The position numbers and the translations under genes are program-made. A stretch of DNA of 64,000 nt from MFD04716-140 sp963703125 (lineage in GTDB: Bacteria > Bacteroidota > Bacteroidia > Flavobacteriales > Flavobacteriaceae): positions 2,232,001 to 2,296,000 of the forward strand of contig OY969790.1 in NCBI GenBank assembly GCA_963703125.1. Direction: 5' to 3'. Position 1 is the stretch's first letter, and each line of letters begins with the position of its first letter. Positions 52,366 through 60,269 of the stretch are shown in pieces. The notes under the pieces were generated by a model. That model was given only the letters and a program-made list of their open reading frames with translations. It was not told where the DNA came from and did no database searches.

Positions 52366-54226
52366 CACGTTCGTTGATCTTGAAAGGTTCGCCACTGTAG
52401 GGCTTCGCATATTCGTGTTCCAAAGTCCTCTCCAGCATCCGTTTTTCCAAATCTTTTCGGGTAATTTCGCCTTTCATATATTTCTCGATAAGAAGTGAGG
52501 CAATATGCCCGGCGTAGCGCGCACCAAAATAGCCATTCTCTATATAAACCGCTATGGCAATTTTTGGATTTTCTACTGGGGCAAAGGCTACAAACACTGA
52601 GTTATCGGTTAGTTGCGTTTTTTCACCATTTATTTTCGCAAAATTCTCGACAGTTCCTGTTTTTCCTGCGATTTCAATGCCGGGGATTTGAACACCCCTC
52701 GCCGTACCTAATTTATATACATCTGCCATTCCTTGAATTACGGGCTCAAAATGGCGTTTATCTATGGTTGTATATTTGGGTTCTATAAAATCGGGAATAT
52801 TAATTTCCTTTCCATCGACCTTTTTAAGAATGTGGGGTACAAAGTAATGACCTCTGTTGGCTATTGCAGCGGTCATATTTGCCAATTGTAAAGGTGTTAC
52901 TTGAACCTCTCCTTGCCCAATGGCCAAGGAAATTATGGTGGAAGAAGACCATCTATTGTCCCCGTACCATTTATCGTATAACGCTTTTGTAGGCACAAGA
53001 CCAGGTCTCCCTGTATAAAGATCAGAGCCTAAATATCCTCCCAGGCCGAAGCTTTTGATATGTTTTTCCCAAACATCCATAGCTTCGTCCGCAGTGGAAA
53101 ATTTGTCGAATATTTTACGAAAGGTCCCAGCAAAATAGGCATTGCAAGACTTGTAAATACCTGTGTGCATATCCCTAGTACCACCTCCACAATGGCAACC
53201 TCTTTTTGTTCTGCCCACATAGAAACCATGATGGCAAGTGAATTTTGTATCAGGTGTAATTGCTCCTTCTTGAAGGGCGACTAGGGCATTTAAGGTCTTA
53301 AATGGCGATCCTGGTTCCTTTTCGAATGAAATTGTCCTATCAAACAAAGGTTTTGAAATAGAATCATAATATAGTTTGCTATAATTTATTGATCTTTCAC
53401 GACCAACAAACAAATTTGGGTCATAAGTGGGGCCCGATATCATGGCCAATATTTCTCCGCTTGAAGGTTCAATGGCAACAATGCCACCATGTTTACCGTG
53501 CATTAATTTTTCTCCGTACTCTTGTAATGCCTTATCCAAAGTCAAACTTAATTCAAGACCCTGTTCAGGCAAAGTATCCAGTGTTCCCTCCTTATAAGGC
53601 CCAATATCTCTATTGAAACGGTCTTTTTGAATATACTGTACCCCTTTTCTACCTCTTAGGGTTTCCTCATATTGTTTTTCTACACCTGTTCTACCGGTTA
53701 ACTCACCTTGTTCGTAATACGGATTTTGTAAAATATCATTTTCATTAACCTCACTGATATAGCCCAATATGTTTGCACCACTATGGGTATCATAATAGCG
53801 AAGGGATCTTTTTTGAATGTAGAACCCCTCAAAATGACGCATTTTTTCTTGCAAACGTGCATAATCTGCCTTTGAAAGTTGAGGGACCAGGACAGAAGGG
53901 AGTCTAGGTGAATATATTCTGGCTTTTTTCAGCGTGGCAACGAAATTCTCTTTCTTTATGCCTAAAAGATTGCAGAATTCCAATGTATCCAATGGTTTCA
54001 CTTCCCTAGGTATGACCATTACATCGTACGCCGGTTGGTTACCGACCAATAGTTCGCCATTTCTATCATATATATAACCCCGCTCTGGATAATCGTAAAC
54101 AGCTTTAATTGCTGGGTCTTCCAGCAACTGATTGGGAGAAAAACGAAATATCTGAAGATAGGATAACCTTCCTATAAAGGTTAACCCAATTAAAATGATA
54201 ATGGATGATAATAGAACCTTTTTCAT
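52358..54226 (-). CDS. mrdA: Penicillin-binding protein 2
   Basis: PBP2 is the elongation transpeptidase. The 622-residue protein has an N-terminal membrane helix, a dimer domain (RGYIYDRNGELL), and a transpeptidase domain with SPFK near residue 306 (Ser nucleophile and Lys), SCNAYF and KTGT near residue 519. It works with RodA, encoded just after it (8-base overlap). It overlaps mreD by 4 bases. Length fits Bacteroidota PBP2. Confidence 0.95.
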   Translation of the reverse strand: MKKVLLSSIIILIGLTFIGRLSYLQIFRFSPNQLLEDPAIKAVYDYPERGYIYDRNGELLVGNQPAYDVMVIPREVKPLDTLEFCNLLGIKKENFVATLKKARIYSPRLPSVLVPQLSKADYARLQEKMRHFEGFYIQKRSLRYYDTHSGANILGYISEVNENDILQNPYYEQGELTGRTGVEKQYEETLRGRKGVQYIQKDRFNRDIGPYKEGTLDTLPEQGLELSLTLDKALQEYGEKLMHGKHGGIVAIEPSSGEILAMISGPTYDPNLFVGRERSINYSKLYYDSISKPLFDRTISFEKEPGSPFKTLNALVALQEGAITPDTKFTCHHGFYVGRTKRGCHCGGGTRDMHTGIYKSCNAYFAGTFRKIFDKFSTADEAMDVWEKHIKSFGLGGYLGSDLYTGRPGLVPTKALYDKWYGDNRWSSSTIISLAIGQGEVQVTPLQLANMTAAIANRGHYFVPHILKKVDGKEINIPDFIEPKYTTIDKRHFEPVIQGMADVYKLGTARGVQIPGIEIAGKTGTVENFAKINGEKTQLTDNSVFVAFAPVENPKIAIAVYIENGYFGARYAGHIASLLIEKYMKGEITRKDLEKRMLERTLEHEYAKPYSGEPFKINERVW

Positions 54227-54732
54227 TCCTTCCTAACACTAAAGAGTGACCCGAATAATAGACAGAGCACCAATGTCGCCAAACTAATGGAAATCACTCT
54301 TCTTAAGATAAGCAATATATTGGCCAGATTAAAAATTTCCAAAGTAAAAAAAACAGTATGGTGTACTATTATTAATAACGCTAAAAACGTAATTTGTTGT
54401 GCCTTAGTCGTATTGCCTAATTTAAAACTCTGAAACTCATAATTTACCCCAAAAACAAAACGCATAATGGTAGGTCGTAAATAAGCGATAGTTACCGTAG
54501 AGGCCGCATGAATGGCCATGGTGTCCGAAAGAAAATCAATAGAAAATCCCAAAAGGAAACTAAGGGTCAAGAACAAGGCTCTATTTTCTTTTATCGGATA
54601 CCAATAAAGAAACATGATGTACACCATTGGATTAATAAAGCCGAAAAAATTCAATCGGTTAAAAACCAATACTTGAACCAATACAAGTAGTATGAACCTA
54701 ACACTATTTATGAAATAACTATTGCTGATCAT
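54223..54732 (-). CDS. mreD: Rod-shape-determining protein MreD
   Basis: A 169-residue membrane protein with five to six spans, found between mreC and mrdA. There is little sequence conservation in MreD; the identification rests on size, topology and the overlaps with mreC (14 bases) and mrdA (4 bases). It links the Rod complex in the inner membrane. Confidence 0.88.
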   Translation of the reverse strand: MISNSYFINSVRFILLVLVQVLVFNRLNFFGFINPMVYIMFLYWYPIKENRALFLTLSFLLGFSIDFLSDTMAIHAASTVTIAYLRPTIMRFVFGVNYEFQSFKLGNTTKAQQITFLALLIIVHHTVFFTLEIFNLANILLILRRVISISLATLVLCLLFGSLFSVRKE

Positions 54733-55543
54733 TTTTATCGGTCTCGGATTCTAACTTTATTATTTCAGGACGTTTCAGATTATAAACCAGGTACACATAC
54801 CGAACATTTGTCATGTCATTGAAGAGCGAAACATTGATCGTGTACAAACTGTTGGAGTTGTCAAGGTCAAATTTTTGAATGGTCCCTATGGGAATGTTCT
54901 CTGGGAAAATACTGCTCATTGCCCCGGTAACAATGGTGTCACCTATGGTTAGGGGCACCATTCGGGGGATGTCTATTAACTGAACTAGATTATAATTTTT
55001 GGTATCCCAAATTAGGGAACCAAAATGGTCCGTTCCTTTTATTTTGGCATTGATATTGGAATTATCGTTCAATATACTCTGCACCGTGGAGTAATTTGCA
55101 GAAACATTTTCAACAATTCCAAGGATACCCTTGTCGGTTATAACACCCATATCCGGTTTAACACCATCCTTGCTCCCTTTGTTGACGGTGATATAATTTC
55201 TCGGATTGGCATAACTATTTTTAATTACCTTACCGGTTGTAATTGTATAGGTCCTTTGCAAGGAATCCAATGATAGTGTATCGGATAAATTACGGTTCAA
55301 CAAAATATACCTAAGTCGCTTGTTCTCCTCCAATAATTTGGCATTTTCTTCATCAAGGTTAAAATAGCTAAAGAAGTTGTTTGATTTTTCGTAAAGCTTG
55401 CCAGAAATAAAGCTGGAAGAATTGAAAAAACGCGATTGATGATAGGTGTGTGATTGAATGGTGAAGGCCAAAGAAATGGTCAACAGGATGATATAAAGTA
55501 GAAAGTTTTTATACCGTACTATAAAGTTGATAATCTGCTGCAT
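54719..55543 (-). CDS. mreC: Rod-shape-determining protein MreC
   Basis: A 274-residue bitopic protein with one N-terminal membrane helix (LLYIILLTISLAFTIQ), a coiled-coil (LDEENAKLLEENKRLRYIL) around residues 60-80, and a C-terminal beta domain with VNKGSKDGVKPDMGV. It bridges MreB and PBP2 in the periplasm. It overlaps mreD by 14 bases and lies 138 bases after mreB. Confidence 0.94.
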   Translation of the reverse strand: MQQIINFIVRYKNFLLYIILLTISLAFTIQSHTYHQSRFFNSSSFISGKLYEKSNNFFSYFNLDEENAKLLEENKRLRYILLNRNLSDTLSLDSLQRTYTITTGKVIKNSYANPRNYITVNKGSKDGVKPDMGVITDKGILGIVENVSANYSTVQSILNDNSNINAKIKGTDHFGSLIWDTKNYNLVQLIDIPRMVPLTIGDTIVTGAMSSIFPENIPIGTIQKFDLDNSNSLYTINVSLFNDMTNVRYVYLVYNLKRPEIIKLESETDKNDQQ

Positions 55544-55571
55544 CCACTTCTTTTGTTACACAAAACCATAT

Positions 55572-55636
55572 CAACTTTGAAAGTTGTTCAGGTTAGCTAT
55601 AATCTCCGTATTATTGATTTCGATAGCTAATAACCT
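55572..55636. repeat. Two inverted repeats in the mreB-mreC gap
   Basis: CAACTTT/AAAGTTG (55572-55586) and a bulged AGGTTA-GCTAT / ATAGC-TAATAACCT (55590-55636) can form stem-loops in the mreC leader. They may set the mreB:mreC expression ratio by processing or partial termination; this is inference. Confidence 0.4.
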
Positions 55637-55681
55637 GTGATACGGCTCTCAATAGGAAAAAAGGTATTTTCTGACGATAAA

Positions 55682-56710
55682 TTACTTGATTAAAATGCTC
55701 TTATATCGCTCTAGGTTCTTCAATGCTATTCCGGTACCGCGAACTACAGCCCTAAGGGGATCTTCGGCTATATATACGGGTAAATCCGTTTTTTTGGAAA
55801 GTCTTCTATCCAACCCTCTCAACATGGAGCCACCCCCGGCCATGTAAATACCAGTATTGTATATATCCGCTGCCAATTCGGGTGGGGTCTGGGACAAGGT
55901 TTCCATAACAGCGTCCTCAACTCTAAGAATTGATTTATCCAAGGCCTTGGCAATCTCTCGGTATGAAATTTGTACTTGTTTTGGTTTTCCTGTCAAAAGA
56001 TCCCGTCCTTGAACAGATTTGTCTTCTGGGGGGTTCTGTAGGTCTTCGGTCGCAGATCCAATTTCAATTTTTATATTTTCAGCCGTACTTTCGCCAACAT
56101 ATAAGTTGTGCTGGGTACGCATGTAATAAATAATATCATTCGTAAAAACATCACCCGCAATTTTCACTGACTTGTCGCAAACGATCCCTCCCAATGCAAT
56201 CACTGCAATTTCAGTAGTTCCCCCTCCGATATCAACGATCATATTTCCCTTTGGCTGCATAATGTCAAGTCCAATACCGATAGCCGCTGCCATGGGTTCA
56301 TGAATTAAATAAACTTCCTTGCCATTTACACGTTCTGCAGATTCTTTTACAGCTCGCATTTCTACTTCCGTAATCCCGGAAGGGATACAAATCACCATTC
56401 TTAATGCCGGTGGAAACCATTTTTTCTTTAATGCGGGAATGTTCTTGATGAACATATTGATCATCTTTTCCGAAGCATCGAAATCTGCGATCACGCCATC
56501 CTTTAAGGGCCTAATCGTCTTGATGTTCTCATGGGTCTTGCCTTGCATCATGCTGGCCTCTTTACCAACTGCGATAATTTTGCCTGTGATACGATCACGG
56601 GCAACAATAGATGGACTGTCTACCACAACTTTGTCCATATGAATGATAAGTGTATTCGCGGTACCTAGGTCTATTGCTATTTCCTCGGTCAAGAAATCAA
56701 AAAATCCCAT
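55682..56710 (-). CDS. mreB: Rod-shape-determining actin homologue MreB
   Basis: MreB forms filaments that guide cell-wall elongation. The 342-residue protein has the actin-fold phosphate motifs AIDLGTANTLI, VDIGGGTTEIAVIALGG and MAGGGSMLRGL. It is the first gene of the mreB-mreC-mreD-mrdA-rodA series. Expression is possibly driven by the TACTTTTG box at 56752-56759 or from purH. Confidence 0.97.
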   Translation of the reverse strand: MGFFDFLTEEIAIDLGTANTLIIHMDKVVVDSPSIVARDRITGKIIAVGKEASMMQGKTHENIKTIRPLKDGVIADFDASEKMINMFIKNIPALKKKWFPPALRMVICIPSGITEVEMRAVKESAERVNGKEVYLIHEPMAAAIGIGLDIMQPKGNMIVDIGGGTTEIAVIALGGIVCDKSVKIAGDVFTNDIIYYMRTQHNLYVGESTAENIKIEIGSATEDLQNPPEDKSVQGRDLLTGKPKQVQISYREIAKALDKSILRVEDAVMETLSQTPPELAADIYNTGIYMAGGGSMLRGLDRRLSKKTDLPVYIAEDPLRAVVRGTGIALKNLERYKSILIK

Positions 56711-56751
56711 TATAAGTAGATTGGTTTTCGGTTAAACGTGCATTTCATCGA

Positions 56752-56759
56752 CAAAAGTA
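56752..56759 (-). promoter_or_regulatory. Candidate -7 box of the mre operon
   Basis: Minus-strand TACTTTTG matches TAnnTTTG exactly, 41 bases upstream of mreB and just after the purH stop. No -33 TTTG was seen at the usual spacing. Confidence 0.4.
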
Positions 56760-56765
56760 GTAAAA

Positions 56766-58295
56766 TTAATGCTTGAAATGACGTGTGCCTGTCATTACCA
56801 TCGCAATTGTATTTTCATTACAATAATCAATGCTTAGCTGATCCTTTATAGATCCTCCTGGTTGAATAACGCTGGTAATGCCACTTTTATGCGCAATCTC
56901 TACACAATCTGGAAAAGGAAAAAAAGCATCACTCGCCATTACCGAACCGTTAAGGTCAAAACTAAATGAATTGGCCTTGTGAATAGCTTGGTTAAGGGCA
57001 TCCACCCGTGATGTTTGACCTGTGCCACTGGCGCATAATTGCCTGTTCTTTACTAGTACGATGGTGTTGCTTTTTGTGTGTTTACATAATTTGGATGCAA
57101 ATATCAAATCATCCAGCTCTTCTTTTGAAGGTTTTTTATTGGTCACATATTGCAGTTCTGCAACCGTATCCGTTTTATTGTCCTTGTCTTGCACCAAAAT
57201 TCCATTTAGGCATGTTCTTACACTTGTAGTGGGTAGCTCAACCTCATTCTGAATGAGAATAATAAGATTCTTTTTTCCTTTTAGGATTTCCAATGCACCC
57301 TCAGAATAACTCGGTGCTATGACAACTTCGCAAAAGAGATTCTTTATTTCGCTAGCTGTAGTATCATCAATTTGGCAGTTCGCAATCAAAATACCTCCAA
57401 ACGCTGAAACCGGATCGCCTGCCAACGCATCCAAATACGCTTGATGTATATTGTTTCTGGTGGCCAATCCACAGGCATTGTTGTGTTTTAGGATGGCAAA
57501 AGTGGGGTCGTCTTTTTTAAATTCGGACATAAGATTGACCGCTGCATCTACATCCAATAAATTGTTATATGAAAGCTCCTTCCCATGCAGTTTAGTGAAC
57601 ATGGCATCAAAATCCCCAAAGAAAAAACCTTTTTGATGAGGGTTTTCCCCATATCGCAGGACTTGCCCCTTCGTTTCACTTATTTTTAAAACTGATTCCC
57701 CGTGATTTTTGTTGAAATAATTGAAAATGGCCGTATCATAATGTGAAGAAGTATTGAAAGCCTTTGCGGCGAATCTTTTCCTGTCCTCCAACTTGGTACT
57801 GCCGTCGCCTTTGGTAATCAATTCCAGGAATTCTGAGTAATCTTCCATAGAAGAAACACAAAATACATCTTTAAAGTTCTTTGCCGCTGCGCGAATTAGC
57901 GATATGCCACCGATATCAATTTTTTCAATAATATCCTGTTCGGAAGCATCACTGGCCACTGTTTTCTCAAAGGGGTAAAGATCCACAATAACAATGTCCA
58001 ACTGTGGGATGGCGAATTCCTCTAGTTGGGCAACATCACTTTCGTTGTCCTGGCGATTTAAAATTCCGCCAAATACCTTGGGATGTAGGGTTTTGACTCT
58101 ACCACCTAAAATAGATGGATAACTGGTAACATCTTCAACAGGTATTACCTCAAATCCTAGTTCGCGTATGAATTTCTCGGTGCCACCTGTAGAATACATG
58201 GTTATACCAAGTTCGTTGAATTTTCTGATGATGGGTTCCAATCCATCTTTATGGAATACCGAAATTAAGGCCGAGGAGGCTTTTTTAGTGCTCAT
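56766..58295 (-). CDS. purH: Bifunctional AICAR formyltransferase/IMP cyclohydrolase
   Basis: PurH does the last two steps of IMP synthesis. The 509-residue protein has the N-terminal MGS-like cyclohydrolase (STGGTEKFI and VDLYPFEKTVA) and the C-terminal AICAR transformylase (LRYGENPHQKG, KHNNACGLA, GSVMASDAFFPFPDCVE). The frame is open to 58328 but ATG 58295 is the family start. It is 54 bases upstream of mreB's start region and may be co-transcribed in part. Confidence 0.96.
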   Translation of the reverse strand: MSTKKASSALISVFHKDGLEPIIRKFNELGITMYSTGGTEKFIRELGFEVIPVEDVTSYPSILGGRVKTLHPKVFGGILNRQDNESDVAQLEEFAIPQLDIVIVDLYPFEKTVASDASEQDIIEKIDIGGISLIRAAAKNFKDVFCVSSMEDYSEFLELITKGDGSTKLEDRKRFAAKAFNTSSHYDTAIFNYFNKNHGESVLKISETKGQVLRYGENPHQKGFFFGDFDAMFTKLHGKELSYNNLLDVDAAVNLMSEFKKDDPTFAILKHNNACGLATRNNIHQAYLDALAGDPVSAFGGILIANCQIDDTTASEIKNLFCEVVIAPSYSEGALEILKGKKNLIILIQNEVELPTTSVRTCLNGILVQDKDNKTDTVAELQYVTNKKPSKEELDDLIFASKLCKHTKSNTIVLVKNRQLCASGTGQTSRVDALNQAIHKANSFSFDLNGSVMASDAFFPFPDCVEIAHKSGITSVIQPGGSIKDQLSIDYCNENTIAMVMTGTRHFKH

Positions 58296-58329
58296 TTGTA
58301 GTTGCTTGTGATTATAGATTCTAGACAAG

Positions 58330-58337
58330 CAAAAGTA
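58330..58337 (-). promoter_or_regulatory. Candidate -7 box of purH
   Basis: Minus-strand TACTTTTG matches the -7 consensus, 34 bases upstream of the purH start. The -33 element is not clear. Confidence 0.35.
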
Positions 58338-58389
58338 AATTTTTTAGGGGTAGCAGGGTGATGAGGTTATCAACAAATACGTTAAAGTT

Positions 58390-58842
58390 TTAAAGAATTT
58401 TTGCGACCTCTGAATTGACAAATTCTAAAAATCGCTCATCTTTTTCGGTAAAGGGATCCAGTGTGTTCGAGTCGATATCAATTTGACCAATATTTTGACC
58501 ATTAACGAACAAAGGAACTACAATTTCAGATTTTACGGTAATACTGCAGGCGATGTAGTTATCTTGAGCCATAACATCTGGAACCACAAAGTTTTGATTG
58601 CTGACAGCGACTTGTCCGCAAATTCCCTTCCCAAAAGGAATGATAGTGTGATCGGTAGGTGCCCCGGCATAGGGCCCCAATTTTAATTCCTCCTTCTCCC
58701 CATTCCTAAAATAAAATCCTACCCAATCATAATGGGGAACATTCTCCTTTAGAAATTCACATACTTTCATAAGTCGCGAATCGGTATCCAAATTTGACTT
58801 ACTTAGTATATTTATAATCCTAGGTCTTAAAGTCGCAAACAT
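58390..58842 (-). CDS. Free methionine-(R)-sulfoxide reductase (GAF domain, fRMsr)
   Basis: A 150-residue GAF-domain protein of the fRMsr (MsrC) type. Family segments are FGKGICGQVAVSNQN and VPDVMAQDNYIACSITVKSEIVVPL, containing two of the three cysteines known for the E. coli enzyme; the first cysteine is replaced. It should reduce free methionine-R-sulfoxide. A TTG-N20-GACTTTTG stretch (58865-58895, minus strand) may be its promoter. It is separated from purH by about 95 bases. Confidence 0.82.
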   Translation of the reverse strand: MFATLRPRIINILSKSNLDTDSRLMKVCEFLKENVPHYDWVGFYFRNGEKEELKLGPYAGAPTDHTIIPFGKGICGQVAVSNQNFVVPDVMAQDNYIACSITVKSEIVVPLFVNGQNIGQIDIDSNTLDPFTEKDERFLEFVNSEVAKIL

Positions 58843-58959
58843 ATTTTTTTGTTGAAATCGGACTCAAAAGTCGATTATTGACGGCATAATTACAATAAGG
58901 ATCTACCTAAATATTCGTTAATACTAGCATACATTGAGGATCTCTGAATCAATAATTTG

Positions 58960-58967
58960 TATTTTTG
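58960..58967 (+). promoter_or_regulatory. Candidate -7 box of the HYC_CC_PP gene
   Basis: TATTTTTG (TAnnTTTG) ends 5 bases before the ATG at 58973; a TTG lies 23 bases upstream at 58934-58936. The transcript would be nearly leaderless. Confidence 0.4.
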
Positions 58968-58972
58968 CAGTC

Positions 58973-59389
58973 ATGAAAGCCATCCTTCATAAAATAGTTT
59001 CCTTAACAATGGCCGTTTTGCTGTTGGCATCCACAACTTCATGGGCGATTGGAAAACATTATTGCATGGGTCGATTGATGAATATTTCGTTTTTCGAGCA
59101 TGCGGAGGATTGCGGAATGAACATGGTGTCTGAGAATGAGGGTAGTTTGCAATTGGAGGCTTCAAACCCCTGTTGTATCGATGAAATTGTTCTCGTTCAG
59201 GGACAGGATGATTTAAGGATATCTTTCGATGATATTCGTGTTGATCATCAAATTTTCCTGATTTCTTTTGCGCAAAACCATTATTTCTTATTTTCTGAAT
59301 TTAATGGGGATTTGGTTCCTCATGAATTATACCCACCACCCCTATTGGTCAAGGATATTCAGCTTCTTGACGAGGTTTTCCTCATTTGA
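58973..59389 (+). CDS. HYC_CC_PP-family exported protein
   Basis: A 138-residue exported protein of the family named for its conserved HYC, CC and PP motifs, all present: KHYCMGR, NPCCIDE and YPPPLL. The signal peptide is MAVLLLASTTSWA. The frame is open to 58934 but ATG 58973 is the signal-peptide start. Cysteines and histidines suggest metal binding. In Bacteroidota it is encoded next to HMA and TonB receptor genes, as here. It probably binds a metal in the periplasm for the island at 59-63 kb. Confidence 0.85.
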   Translation: MKAILHKIVSLTMAVLLLASTTSWAIGKHYCMGRLMNISFFEHAEDCGMNMVSENEGSLQLEASNPCCIDEIVLVQGQDDLRISFDDIRVDHQIFLISFAQNHYFLFSEFNGDLVPHELYPPPLLVKDIQLLDEVFLI

Positions 59390-59404
59390 TTCTTAAAACT
59401 TTTT

Positions 59405-59452
59405 GGTAATCCTTGGATTACCTATGTATTCTATTCGGACGAACGAGAATAG
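59405..59452 (+). repeat. Two hairpins between the HYC and HMA-MauE genes
   Basis: GGTAATCC-TT-GGATTACC (59405-59422) is a perfect palindrome and CTATTC / GAATAG (59431-59452) a second hairpin. Neither has a good T-run, so they may be RNA structure or a regulator site before the metal genes. Confidence 0.4.
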
Positions 59453-59542
59453 GGTACAATGCTATGCACGCGTTTTACCGAAAGAAATTCATCTTCAATG
59501 GATTTTGAAGGTTTCAAGTATATAAAAGTTAAGAATCAGAAA

Positions 59543-60265
59543 ATGAAACACACATATAAAATAACCGGAATGACCTGCAGTGGTTGTTCAAAATCAGTCT
59601 CCGAAAGCTTGGTTAAGGTACCTGGGGTTTCCAATGTTTTGGTGAATCTGGAGCAAGGTGAAGCAGAAATAACGATGGATTCCCATGTTGCCTCAGAAAA
59701 TTTGAGAGCGGCCTTACCTACTAAATATGGCCTTCATGAAAAGACTAACATAGAATCGTCCATGGCAATGGGGAAGGGTTTGGAAAGATCAAAATTGAAG
59801 CAATTAAAACCATTGCTGTTAATTTTTCTGTATCTCTTTTCTTCCGCTTTCTTGTTGAACTTTAAAGAATGGAATACACATGAAGCCATGTTAGACTTCA
59901 TGGGGCTTTTTTACATTGTATTTAGCTTCTTTAAGCTACTTGACCTAAAAGGTTTCGTTGTAAGTTTCCGCATGTATGATCCTTTGGCAAAAGTGTTTCC
60001 AGCCTATTCATGGATCTATCCATTCATTGAGATGGCCCTCGGGCTTCTGTTTCTTATGCGTTTGGAGATTACAATGGCATTGATAGCAACTATTATAATA
60101 TTGGGCATTACCACAATTGGCGTGACAAGAATCTTGTTGGACAAGAAAAGTATTCAATGTGCTTGCCTCGGGACTGCCTTAAAATTACCAATGACCGAAG
60201 CAACATTTATTGAGAACGCCATAATGATTATAATGGCGATTATTATGCTTGGGCAAAATTTATAA
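59543..60265 (+). CDS. HMA-MauE fusion membrane protein
   Basis: A 240-residue protein with an N-terminal heavy-metal-associated domain (MTCSGCSKSVSESLV, residues 10-24, CxxC) and a C-terminal membrane region of about four spans of the MauE/DoxX type, with a CACLG motif near the end. The frame is open to 59459, but ATG 59543 places the HMA domain at the start. It is followed by the TonB receptor gene after 4 bases. It likely moves or delivers a metal, perhaps copper, across the inner membrane. Confidence 0.82.
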   Translation: MKHTYKITGMTCSGCSKSVSESLVKVPGVSNVLVNLEQGEAEITMDSHVASENLRAALPTKYGLHEKTNIESSMAMGKGLERSKLKQLKPLLLIFLYLFSSAFLLNFKEWNTHEAMLDFMGLFYIVFSFFKLLDLKGFVVSFRMYDPLAKVFPAYSWIYPFIEMALGLLFLMRLEITMALIATIIILGITTIGVTRILLDKKSIQCACLGTALKLPMTEATFIENAIMIIMAIIMLGQNL

Positions 60266-60269
60266 GAAA

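Noticed and set aside
52366..52410. Longer rodA start inside mrdA
   Set aside because: It would lengthen the overlap to 53 bases and add non-family residues; GTG 52365 gives the usual short overlap.
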